Source of the DNA: Oenanthe sinensis
Lineage: Eukaryota; Streptophyta; Magnoliopsida; Apiales; Apiaceae
DNA: 64,000 nucleotides
NCBI GenBank assembly: GCA_028671895.1
Contig: JAPMAC010000221.1
Location: 744,001 to 808,000 of the forward strand
Reading direction: 5' to 3'
The notes below the pieces were generated by a model. The model ran no database searches. It was not told the DNA's origin and saw nothing but the letters and a program-made list of their open reading frames with translations. Below, piece by piece: positions 48,201 to 57,207 of this stretch. The position numbers and the translations under genes were made by a program. Every line of letters begins with the position of its first letter. Position 1 is the stretch's first letter.

Positions 48201-49059
48201 GAATGTTCTCAGGAATAGACATAGGTTTACCCTGATGTTTATCCTGGTTAGCAATAGTTGTTAGTGACTTAGTGCCCATGCCTAGAGGTGCAGAGGTGGG
48301 ACTTCGAACAAATGCCTGCCTAATTGATAACGCATTAGAAGGCACGAGATGATTGATTAGCATTTGCAAGAAACGAGGATACCAGCAGACAATATCATTG
48401 CGTGAAATGTCTCTGGTTTCAGGTGATCCCATTGTAGCCACTAATTCTGAAAGAACAAGCCTGCCATAATTAATGTTTAGTTCCTGGGCTAGGGAAACAC
48501 CAAAAATTTGCATGGGAATGGAAATTTGATGAAAATCTTTTTCTCGTGCCCGAAAACACCTAGTAATGGCCTCGAAAAAGTAATTCCATTCCACATGAAA
48601 AAATTGTTTTTGAATATTTGAAGTGGATAGTCGTCCAGGGGGAGGATAACATCCAATTGCTTCAAAAAAATTCTGGCGCTCAGCCGCTGTAGGTTCAGGG
48701 TCATAAGAATCCTTGACTGGAAAACCAAGAACTGTATTAAAAATAGCCTCTGTAACCTCAAAATTTTGACCCTCCAAGGTAAAAGTAAAACCGTAGGGGG
48801 TCGATTTACTCCCAAAAGGTACTGCACTAGTCCATAACTGCTGCAAAGCATCATGGACCAGTGTAGGTTTTGCAGTAAAAGCAGTACTAGCTTTGGAGTA
48901 CAAATTAAGATATCGTACCCAAAACTTGAAACGCGGGAGTTGATCACCAATTTCAGTCGGAATATTATAATAATTATGTTTTGCAAGAGAAAATTGGTGA
49001 GTCATTTTGTTTTTGTTTATATAAAAAATCGTGTTAATCCCTTTTAATTTAGAAAACAA
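45295..49059 (-). CDS. 1,254-codon extra ORF in the env position of the SIRE-type element; function unknown
   Basis: An uninterrupted frame between pol and the 3' LTR, on the element strand, where SIRE elements carry an env-like gene. Translation could start at the first Met or at Met19 (MTHQFSL). Residues 20 to about 330 look globular (FWVRYLNLYSK, YGFTFTLEGQNFEVTEAIFN, DIVCWYPRFLQMLINHLV). Residues 330-480 are Pro/Ser/Glu-rich and disordered. Residues about 490-600 are helical with likely coiled coil; then a Gly-rich linker, an acidic stretch with repeated charged Lys/Arg clusters, a second coiled coil near 750-800 (EKQVELKEKQYDHELARL), a second globular part (about 800-1,220), and a very basic tail (REQQRKERRRKQ) that could be a nuclear signal or bind nucleic acid. 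I see no signal peptide or membrane segment, so it does not look like an envelope. Its openness contrasts with the broken pol beside it. Confidence 0.75.
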   Translation of the reverse strand: MFSKLKGINTIFYINKNKMTHQFSLAKHNYYNIPTEIGDQLPRFKFWVRYLNLYSKASTAFTAKPTLVHDALQQLWTSAVPFGSKSTPYGFTFTLEGQNFEVTEAIFNTVLGFPVKDSYDPEPTAAERQNFFEAIGCYPPPGRLSTSNIQKQFFHVEWNYFFEAITRCFRAREKDFHQISIPMQIFGVSLAQELNINYGRLVLSELVATMGSPETRDISRNDIVCWYPRFLQMLINHLVPSNALSIRQAFVRSPTSAPLGMGTKSLTTIANQDKHQGKPMSIPENIQVWLSYDAGVTTLAGTSQISSHAQNPSAHNEAFQGIPDEHIDDEQDEGQSLTHFTARQKEQQPSPRTPQSTPRMVAEDSVSSEEPVPSVRPEVLRASKVPSPVRPDAAERIGSTVVLEHSAASQPEIPPQDTTGDIDPITVPHFSYPVSAGTALNLRTIIEDIHERETGSECERLGSEGPSFLRPETERQTQTERFLERENLSQTPSLVLETLATRMSTVENQMEQFGQSMGQLGVNVGDHKRALDDYAARMAGQAEALKDMTNKVNDLGHAGGLLGSTLYDRMGSVESVLHTLATEVSRMMYAVRHLVPPECFEEQFPQPPPADDDGTGGAGGAGGPSGFGSHAGGSGVPGDVHDNSPKGEKGGNETTQQSPRAEEEIDPMVTDEEAQRKRKGKAVMVEQEEPFTDFGDRQEHVQVDSDSDMEDVPLAHAIKRSLEEQGGGAGASAEEIPVDEETLKAQQLALEQAQFFKMKMMQDKAVFLEKQVELKEKQYDHELARLADPQVDLDKRRIGQKWDDARKILMGSCAHGVHNKEADDLFFNLNMKNSMTMDYINALKRMISKVRVGYKTVDNEWQVILSLIDGAPMSFMYVDDQFMSRRSASELFLLATKIEYSQAEELSILYRDQLMQLAEDKGPEFSANPDVVRMVVDGKMKRVSLEENDLMALSVESLKAVCRQMMGKGFTSDIKEKSVEFIEKIIFQKSSEIWKCDVVAPNPLDNVKIEPELMQRKWDILQAVKSVDEALTLPSGPLEQGEIREAVGVPGRESVYWIHSYTDDTADALVFIDANQNQTFLHMSRKWLLQTQDAAFLDKVRDEFKLGDVEDMFADEKQRLLKYLSEVVKEKRRMESDAASRFNTNRVKGYPKMIYCQFKADKAHWKPQLIMKNFEDIPKIRTTQEVDKLRRLFRHPYPEPKNPLEMEAVSLLNARWAQLHDPVYKREQQRKERRRKQGEDKRSAVKEVRKGKRN

Positions 49060-49487
49060 CTAAGATGTTGTACTGAAAATTAAACTACGGAATTAAACAA
49101 GAATCAGTAACAAGCTACTGTGAAAACAAAATCTGCAGAAAAAAATATGTATGTGAGAGATGTGTGCAGTTCGTGTGTATGTATGTATCTGAGAAGAGGA
49201 ACAGGCACGATGTAAAACGCACAACCACGCACAATATAAACGTATATAACTGATGCAGACAGTAAAATCAAGGAAAAACTGGGCAGTAGTTCGTTATGTG
49301 TAAGAGATTTAACAACGAATATGCACAGTCGTGGGTGGAGGGAGGGCTGCTGTAAAAATTAGGTTTTAAAAACAATTGGGTAAAAGTGAAAGTAAAAACG
49401 GGTTAGAGATGTATATATAGGCAGTAGAGTGAAATGACAAAAATATCCCTGTGAAAATAAACAAAAACTTAAGTACACACACTGGGA
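49060..49487 (-). other. Sequence upstream of the extra ORF
   Basis: AT-rich spacer with no gene. It could hold a promoter for a separate transcript of the extra ORF, since pol ends 1.6 kb upstream with a double stop, but no clear signal was identified. Confidence 0.4.
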
Positions 49488-50200
49488 AATCTAAGTCGAA
49501 CTCTATGTCGAACTCTAAGTCGAACTTCTATGTCGAACTTTATCTCGAACATCAAGTCGAAATTCGAGATAAGTTTCGACATAAAGGCTAATTCGAATTA
49601 AATTCACTTGAACAATTTTAAACAGCATGAAACCTCTGAAGGAAAACCCATCTCGAACTTCAAGTCGAATTTCGAGATGAGTTTCGAGATAGACCCTAAG
49701 TCGAACTTCAAGTCGAATTTCGAGATGAATATAGAGATAGACCCTAAGTCGAACTTCAAGTCGAATTTCGAGATGAATTTCGAGATAGATCCTAAGTCGA
49801 ACTTCAAGTCGAATTTCGAGATGAATATCGAGATAGACCCTAAGTCGAACTTCAAGTCGAATTTCGAGATGAATTTCGAGATAGATCCTAAGTCGAACTT
49901 CAAGTCGAATTTCGAGATGAATTTCGAGATAGATCCTAAGTCGAACTTCAAGTCGAATTTCGAGATGAATTTCGAGATAGATGCTAACTCGAAAATTTTC
50001 CCAGACTTGGAATATTCAAATCTCTCACACCTGGAACTCTATCTCGAACTGAAGTCGAATTTCGAGATAAGGTTCGAGATAGACACTAAGGCGAAAAATT
50101 TACCAGACTTAGAATTTTCAAAACTTCACTCCTGGAAGCTCAAAGTCGAAATTCAAGCCGAATTTCGAGATGAGTTTCGAGATAGACCCTATCTCGAAAT
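49488..50200. repeat. TCGA-rich spacer repeats between pol and the extra ORF
   Basis: Dense runs of aagtcgaac, tatctcgaac and tttcgagata words in both orientations. The core is the regular 48-bp array at 49,650-49,985; the flanks (49,488-49,590 and 50,034-50,195) are degenerate. Related words occur in the leader (56,614-56,745) and the LTR. Confidence 0.85.
49650..49985. repeat. Seven tandem 48-bp units
   Basis: Each unit reads aagtcgaacttcaagtcgaa followed by tttcgagatgaatntcgaga and tagaccct or tagatcct. Seven units, the first and last slightly altered. The unit length is divisible by three and lacks stops in one frame of each strand, so both strands look open (16-residue repeats). I take these frames as by-products of the repeat. 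Confidence 0.92.
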
Positions 50201-50700
50201 TTTGAAGATACTTGGTAAAATTTGACAATTTTTCAAGGAATACAAAAATTAAATTTTGCCAGATTAAAATAAATACCAATTCAATGATTTTTATTTAAAA
50301 TCATTAAGAGAACCATTCCTTGACAATTCTAAACCTTCTCATGACATTAAAAATACATGATAAACATAGAAAAATTCATCTAAAATCAAGGCAAATTTAG
50401 AGATTCATGAATTTAACTCCCCCTATGTTCATGCAATTAAATGAGCATAAATTCAAAGTTTTTATCAAAAATTACAATCAAAGCACAGTGAATTTATGGA
50501 AAATACCACAACATACAACATATAATAATCATTAATAAGGCATTTTAAAGTCTAAGTACATAATGATTAAACAGCATGCAGAAGTGATATTTTGAGCAAT
50601 TTTAAAGATTATTTACACATGTTTTCAACTAGGCAATTAACAAGAAAAACAAACATATGTAAATGATCAAAAACTTGGATTTTACAGATAGAAGGATTTA
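50201..50700 (-). other. Spacer downstream of pol
   Basis: AT-rich, no gene. It contains a PPT-like tract at 50,415-50,426 (listed separately). Confidence 0.5.
50415..50426 (-). other. Internal PPT-like tract after pol
   Basis: The minus strand reads ATAGGGGGAGTT, matching the 3' polypurine tract ATAGGGGGAGAT at 11 of 12 bases. Two further GGGGGAGT tracts lie inside pol at 52,434-52,445 and 52,518-52,529. Role inferred only. Confidence 0.35.
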
Positions 50701-53700
50701 CTAACTTGTGTTAAGCATCCCTAATTCACCAACCAACCTATTGAATGTTAATTCATCAAGAGGTTTGGTGAATATATCTGCAATTTGTTGCATTGTGGGT
50801 ACAAAATGTAACTCCACAGTCCCCTCCTCGACATGTTCTCTGATGAAGTGATACCGGATATCTATGTGCTTGGTTCTTGAGTGATCTACAGGATTGTTGG
50901 TCATGGCAATGGCACTAGTATTGTCACACATGATTGGAATCTTTGTATGTTTCATGCCATAATCTTTCAATTGGTTCCTCATCCACAGTATTTGAGCTAC
51001 ACAGCTTCCAGCAGCAATGTACTCAGCTTCAGCAGTAGAAGTAGATACTGTATGTTGCTTTTTACTTTGCCAGGACACCAATCTTCTGCCTAGGAATTGA
51101 CAAGCACCAGATGTGTTTTTCCTATCGATCCTGCAACCTGCATAGTCTGAGTCCGAATAGCCTATTAGATTAAAACCTGTATCTCTTGGGTACCAAATCC
51201 CTAGATTTGGTGTTCCCTTGAGATACTTAAAGATTCGTTTGACGGCTATGAGATGTGACTCTCTAGGATCCACTTGGAACCTTGCACACAAACAAGTTGC
51301 GAACATGATATCGGGTCTACTTGCAGTTAAATAGAGAAGTGAGCCAATCATACCTCGATAGCTTGTGATGTCAACTGGTTTACCTGATTTGTCTTCATCA
51401 AGCTTCGTGGCTGTTGGCATGGGAGTTTTAGCTGCTGATGCATCTTCAAGATTGTACTTCTTGAGTAAATCTTTGATGTACTTGGATTGACAGATAAAGA
51501 TTCCTTCTTTTCTTTGACTGATCTGTAATCCAAGGAAGAAAGACAGCTCCCCCATCATGCTCATCTCATACTTATCCTGCATTAACTTGGCAAATTTCTC
51601 GCACAAGCGCTCATTAGATGACCCAAAAATAATATCGTCCACATACACTTGAACAAGTATCAAATCACCCTTTACATTTTTGTAGAACAATATTTTATCA
51701 ATTACTCCCCTAATAAAACCATTTTCAATTAAGAACAAGGATAGGGTTTCATACCATCGTCTTGGGGATTGCTTGAGGCCATAGACAGCTTTGAAGAGAA
51801 GAAACACAAAATCTTCAAGTTCTGGATCAATGAAGCCAGGTGGCTGTTCCAGATACACTTCTTCTTCTAGCTCTCCATTCAGGAAGGCACTTTTCACATC
51901 CATCTGAAAAACCTTGAAGTTCTTGTGTGCTGAAAAGGCCAAGAACATCCTGACTGCCTCAAGTCTTGCAACTGGAGCATAGGTTTCATCATAATCAATT
52001 CCCTCTCGTTGAGAGTAACCTTTTGCTACCAAACGAGCCTTGTTTCGTGTTACAAGTCCGTTTTCGTCCAGTTTATTTCTGTATACCCACTTAGTTCCAA
52101 TTACTGATCTGTTCTTTGGTCGGGGGTACCAGCTTCCAAACTTTCTGTCTTTCAAACTAGTTGAGCTCATCTTGCATTGCAATCACCCAATCAGCATCAC
52201 CAAGAGCTTCTTCTATTTCTTTAGGTTCCAGTTTGGACAAGAACCCAGAGTACAAGCAGATATTAGCCATGTCAGCTCTTGTAGATCTTCTAGTAGTCAC
52301 ACCAGCATCTGGATCACCAATGATTAATTCAAATGGATGATCTCTACTCCATACCCGTTCTCTTGGTAATTGACTTGATGATTCAGCTTGATTTCCTGAA
52401 TTGTTGTGCTGACTACTTATGTTATTTCCATTAACTCCCCCTGAGTTAGTGCCAGCTCCTACAGAACTAGTGTCATTACTCCTCGACTCTTGAACACTTG
52501 TCCTTGAGCTGTTATTTACTCCCCCTGAGTTATTGCCGGAATGTGCGGAAGAAGTATCTTCTGATCTTGTAGAATTCGATTGTCTACTAGATTCAGGTAT
52601 TTCTTCACGAACACTTGGTATATTTGATGTGACAACTAACTCAGGTTCATCCTCAATTTCATCCAAGTCCAGATTTTGAAATTTTAGGGACTCAGGTTCA
52701 CTATTATCTTTAGAAATTGATGGGAGTTTGGTATCGTCGAATCTGACATTGTAGCTTTCAATAACTTTCCGTTCATTCACTAAGAATACCCGATAAGCTG
52801 CCACCGTATTTGTAGAATAACCAATAAATATTCCTTCACGTGCCTTTGCTTCAAACTTGCCTAGATTTTCATCATCTATAAGTACATAGCATTTAGCTCC
52901 AAAGACATGAAAGTATTTGATTGTTGGTCTTCTGTTATTCATTAGTTCACATGGTGTCTTTTCTTTATCTTTTATGATCAAGGTTCTATTCTGAGTGTAA
53001 CACACTGTACTCACTGCCTCGGCCCAAAAGTATAGAGGAAGTTTCGATTCATACAACAAAGTTCTTGCTGCTTCAACCAATGTTCTGTTCTTCCTTTCAA
53101 CTACTCCATTCTGTTGTGGAGTTCTCGGGGCTGAGTACTGATGACGTATTCCTTTAGAAACACAGAAGTCATTCAATATTGCATTTTTAAATTCTGTGCC
53201 GTTGTCTGATCTTATCGTCTTCACAGTGAGTGTTGATACATTCTCAATCTCAGTGATGTGATCAATGATTTGAAAAGGCACTTCGTCTTTTGTCATTACG
53301 AACAATACCCATGTATACTTGGAGAAGTCATCCACGATTACCAAAGCATATCTTTTCCTAGACAATGATAGGACATTCACTGGGCCAAATAAATCCATAT
53401 GAAGGAGTTGCAGAGGCTCAGTGACACTAGAAATTTCTTTACTCTTATGCAATGCTCGCTTTGACTTTCCCATTTCACAGGCTTCACAGAGTCCTTTAGG
53501 AGCAAACTCCATTTGAGGTAGATCTTTCACCAGTTCTCGCCTTGCGAGAGCATTCATCGTTTTGAAGTTCAAGTGAGACAGCTTCTTATGCCATAGCCAG
53601 CTTTCATCATCTGACGCTTTGCTATAGAAACAGGTCACTTCATTCTGGTTTGCCGAATCCATATCAGCAACAAAAAGATCTGCCTTTCGAACTCCTCTCA

Positions 53701-54030
53701 AAGCCAACGAACCTTCCTTAATGTGAGTGATTGATACACCTTTCTTGTTGAAGACAATTTCATATCCTTTGTCACAAAATTGACTAATACTCAACAAATT
53801 GTGTTTTAGTCCCTCAACATAGGAAACATCTTCAATGATGACATTACCAGATTCCAGTTTGCCATATCCCTTTGTCACACCAATGCTGTCATCTCCAAAG
53901 GTAACATAAGGGCCAGCCTTCATAACCAACTCTGTAAGCAGGGACTTGTTTCATGTCATATGCCTCGATGCTCCACTGTCTAGCACCCATATAACTTTAT
54001 TCCTTTTTCGCTTAATGCCCTGCAATGACA
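50701..54030 (-). pseudogene. SIRE-type pol (PR-INT-RT-RNase H) with two stops and one frameshift
   Basis: Minus strand. The protease DSGASRHMT (about 53,970) is followed at once by TGA (53,951-53,953) where the family has Gly. Integrase is open from 53,929: the zinc region WLWHKKLSHLNF with CEAC, then LHMDLFGPV, TIRSDNGTEF and QQNGVVERKNRT hold the catalytic D, D, E. A Ser/Asn-rich linker precedes the RT. TAG at 52,157-52,159 (a Gln position) and one extra base in the G-run at 52,122-52,126 break the frame. RT then runs with QMDVKSAFLNGELEEE and YVDDIIFGS, and RNase H with STAEAEYIAAGS and DIFTKPLDE. The end is a double stop TAG TAA (50,703-50,698). Pol is in another frame than gag. Confidence 0.92.
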
Positions 54031-54036
54031 GATTGA

Positions 54037-56481
54037 TTAGGCGTTCTTCGGAACCCATGTTTGATTGGGCCCGGCTTTTCTATAAGATCGAGAATTATCA
54101 GTTTTAACAACAGTAGATGCACCTATTTTAACATTACTCGAGCTTTCGACTTTGTCTTTTCCTCTTTCAGACTTGACAATTTTGTTAGTCTTAGGAGAAG
54201 GTTTGTCACTCCTAACTTTAGGAGGACTGACAGTCTTAGCTCTAACATGCTTCTTTTTGACATTAGAACTAGCATTAGAATTTTGACATGATTGGCTAGT
54301 TGCATTCATCAAGTTTACAAATGTTTGCATGACGTTAAAAGTGCATGGCATACAATTAGGTTGACCACATTGTGCATGGTTCATATGCATGTTATTCATT
54401 GTGTGTGGTACAGGCACGGCATGAGTAACAGGAATATTCATGTTAGATTTGCATGCGTAAGAAAGATGTTCAGTAGATTTACAATGATAGCACTCTTTCT
54501 TAACACGTTCAGCCTTAACCTCTTTTATGCCTTTTTCCTTTTTCTGTTGTTTAACAGCCTTAGCTCCTAATCCTTGTCTAGATTCTTCTCTAGTGGATTT
54601 GATTTTAACTGATTTAATAGGAGTTACAGGTTGTTCTTTCTTTCGATCTTCCATCTCTATCTCATATCTAACTAATAATTCAGTCTCTTCTTCTACTTGA
54701 GGAACGAAGTGTTTAAAGATGGGTTTGACAGCTGATTTAAGAAAAGTAGGTATTTCAGTCTTGGTCTTACTGGAACTAATGTCTACAGGTATTTTCCCTT
54801 CTTTCTTAGATAAGTTAGAATAATCAAGACCTACACCAACTCCAGTTATCTTCTTAAATGTATCACTGTCAACATTCACCTTACTAGCAGCTAGTTTATA
54901 AGCTTCGCATTTTGTTTCTAACTCAGCTAGTTTATTCCTAAGACATGCTTCTATTTCATCTTTAAGGCTAAGCTTGTGTTCCAAAGATTTAATAGAGTCT
55001 CTTAGGGAAGTATCTACAGTGCAAACAGCCTCTAACTCTTCCACTTTTGCCTCAAGCATTCTGCATTTGGCAACAAGTGTTTTCTGTTCCTTTTGAGAAG
55101 TGTTTAGGCTTTTGCACAACATATAGATCTCTTCGCTAAGAGCCCCGTTCTGCACCCTATAATCATCAATAGACATTTCTTCCTTAAGGGTTAGAACTGG
55201 TACCTCTGGTTCTTCTGATGTCTCAGCCATGAGGGCAAAGTTTGCATGAATAACTTCTTCCTCATCTGAATCATCCCAAGCTCTTCCTTCTGTAACAACT
55301 AAAGCTCTCTTTCCATGTCTTTCCTTTACCAGGGCTTCATACTTGCTTTTGAGGGCTTCATAAGTTTCTTTTGGATAAGTCTGTTTTGGCTTCTTGCAGT
55401 CGGTAGCAAAGTGTCCAGCTTCACCACAGTTATAGCATTTGAACTTCATTTTGAAATCCAAAGGAGATTTGTAGCTGATACTCTTGCCTTTCCCTTTGTA
55501 ACCTGAAAAACTACTACCACCCTTAGTAACCCGATAGGAGGATGAAGATTTTCTCTGCGGTCGGTTACTCTTCCTGAATCTTATATTGCTGAACTTCCTT
55601 GCCATGTATGCCACGACACTATCATCCATGTTGTCCAACTCTTCTTGGGTGAAGTAGTCATCATCACTATTGGAGGTGCACTCATCATCATTCTCAACTT
55701 GATGTGGTGCCGGTGATGATCTAGGTTTTTCTGCAACCACTGCCTTTTTAGCCTCTTCCTCATTAGCAACTAATCCTGATGCCACTTCTTTTCCTCTTGA
55801 ATCATTGTCCCATGCTTGATCTTGAAGGGTCTCCAGCTCATAGGTCTTTAGTATTCCATAATACTCTTCCAGAGAAGTTGTATGCAAATCTCTGGTTTCT
55901 CTTACTGCGTAGACTCTATGTTCAATGCTCTTTGGCTGGTTCCTTAGATATCTCGTATTGACTTCAACAATGGGGAGAGTTATACCTCTCAGATTCAAAT
56001 CCAAAACCAACTGACTGAATCTCAGATAGACATCTGTAATGCTTTCTCCTTTTCTTATCCTGAAAGTGTCATACTCCATCTTGAGTATGAGTGTCTTATT
56101 GCTTCTAACCTCAGCTGTACCTTCCATGACGACCTCTATCTTATCCCAGATCTTCTTGGCTGTAGTTAGTCCTTTAACTACATTAAACATTTCGTGATCG
56201 AGGGATTCCACCAAGGTTTGTCGAACGGATGTATCAAAGGCTATCTGCTCCTTATCAGCATCTGAAAAGTCCGCTGCCTTTTTAGGCTCAGACCGCTGTG
56301 GTACAACCACATCTCCTTCCATATGCTCAGGAACAACCACCATTGGAACAAATTTACCTTTGTCAAGGACTTCCAAGTATTCAGGGTTAACTGACTCAAG
56401 GTATAATTTCATTCTCAACACCCATTCTTCATAGTGATCTCGGTCGAACATTGGAATTTTGAATTGATTTTTAGGTGCCAT
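54037..56481 (-). CDS. SIRE-type gag, 814 codons, intact
   Basis: Capsid/nucleocapsid protein that would assemble cytoplasmic particles around element RNA. It starts MAPKNQFKIPMF and has the Copia gag capsid domain in about residues 10-220 (HYEEWVLRMKLYLE, LVESLDHEMFN). An acidic linker (265-290), a basic Ser-rich stretch (300-335), a first CCHC knuckle at 349-362 (CYNCGEAGHFATDC), a long coiled-coil region (about 370-560, LEAKVEELEAV), a second Cys/His cluster near 670 (CYHCKSTEHLSYAC), a Met/His/Asn-rich stretch and a basic tail ending WVPKNA follow. At 814 residues it is long for Copia gag but normal for SIRE. TAA at 54,037-54,039 ends it; pol follows in another frame. Confidence 0.92.
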   Translation of the reverse strand: MAPKNQFKIPMFDRDHYEEWVLRMKLYLESVNPEYLEVLDKGKFVPMVVVPEHMEGDVVVPQRSEPKKAADFSDADKEQIAFDTSVRQTLVESLDHEMFNVVKGLTTAKKIWDKIEVVMEGTAEVRSNKTLILKMEYDTFRIRKGESITDVYLRFSQLVLDLNLRGITLPIVEVNTRYLRNQPKSIEHRVYAVRETRDLHTTSLEEYYGILKTYELETLQDQAWDNDSRGKEVASGLVANEEEAKKAVVAEKPRSSPAPHQVENDDECTSNSDDDYFTQEELDNMDDSVVAYMARKFSNIRFRKSNRPQRKSSSSYRVTKGGSSFSGYKGKGKSISYKSPLDFKMKFKCYNCGEAGHFATDCKKPKQTYPKETYEALKSKYEALVKERHGKRALVVTEGRAWDDSDEEEVIHANFALMAETSEEPEVPVLTLKEEMSIDDYRVQNGALSEEIYMLCKSLNTSQKEQKTLVAKCRMLEAKVEELEAVCTVDTSLRDSIKSLEHKLSLKDEIEACLRNKLAELETKCEAYKLAASKVNVDSDTFKKITGVGVGLDYSNLSKKEGKIPVDISSSKTKTEIPTFLKSAVKPIFKHFVPQVEEETELLVRYEIEMEDRKKEQPVTPIKSVKIKSTREESRQGLGAKAVKQQKKEKGIKEVKAERVKKECYHCKSTEHLSYACKSNMNIPVTHAVPVPHTMNNMHMNHAQCGQPNCMPCTFNVMQTFVNLMNATSQSCQNSNASSNVKKKHVRAKTVSPPKVRSDKPSPKTNKIVKSERGKDKVESSSNVKIGASTVVKTDNSRSYRKAGPNQTWVPKNA

Positions 56482-57193
56482 CTTAATATAGATTTAAAGT
56501 AGAGATAATAAACTTTTCTTATTACTTGAGTAGTAATTAAAAGAAAATTGAATTATCTCAAAATAAATCAAAGTTCAAAAACTGGTCAAAAAAAAAAATT
56601 CTAAGTACACAAGACTAGGCTAAGTCGAAATTTCTATGTGGAACTTTTTGCCAAGTCGAAATTTCACCAAGTAGAAATTTGCTCAAGTCGAAATTTCTAA
56701 GTAGAAATTGTCAAGTAGATATTCTATGTAGAACTTTTGCCTTGGAGAAAATTTGCTGCAGGTCACTTTCACACTTTTTGACTTTTATGACTAATCTCAC
56801 CTAACTTCACCTAACACCCACGTGAAAGGTACAGAGTCTTCTGACAATTCCCTTTTTCTGTGAGTATATTGTCCAATCAAAAGCCAATAACACCTTTTAC
56901 ACTTTTTGTCCTTTTGAAAAGAAGATCAAAAGTTACTGGGTTTGTCTTCTTTGTCAAGAACAATGAAGAACACTACAAACCAAAGTACCCAGATTAATTC
57001 ACAAAAATTATCTAAAATCCACCCAAGCTAAATAATCACACCTGGAGTATTTAAATAATTTTTGGGATGAGTTTTCACCAAAAAAAAATTAAGGCACACT
57101 TTTCAAGAAAAACTCGAAAATTAGATCTGGAAGAGAAAACTCATTAATCTTCTACCAAACACAAGGATCTATGTTTTGTTTGTCAAACATTAA
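56482..57193 (-). other. Leader of the SIRE-type element
   Basis: About 0.7 kb between PBS and gag, no gene. It contains scattered aagtcgaaatttc and aagtagaaatttg words (56,614-56,745) resembling those in LTR and spacer. Confidence 0.75.
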
Positions 57194-57205
57194 GCTCTGA
57201 TACCA
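57194..57205 (-). other. Primer binding site of the SIRE-type element
   Basis: Exact TGGTATCAGAGC on the minus strand, two bases inside the LTR edge at 57,208. Confidence 0.92.
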
Positions 57206-57207
57206 AT

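Noticed and set aside
45295..49059. Calling the 1,254-codon ORF a retroviral-type envelope gene by position
   Set aside because: No signal peptide, membrane segment or glycoprotein features seen in the translated sequence.
49650..49985. CRISPR-like look of the regular 48-bp array
   Set aside because: No unique spacers between units, eukaryotic retroelement context; simple minisatellite.
50698..50703. Stop-codon readthrough from pol into the extra ORF as in SIRE1
   Set aside because: Pol ends in a double stop TAG TAA and the extra ORF starts 1.6 kb away after a non-coding repeat spacer.
57194..57205. tRNA gene signal from tRNA-complementary stretches here and at 5,258, 12,893, 28,385 and 42,131
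   Set aside because: Each is only a 12-base primer binding site next to an LTR; no cloverleaf.
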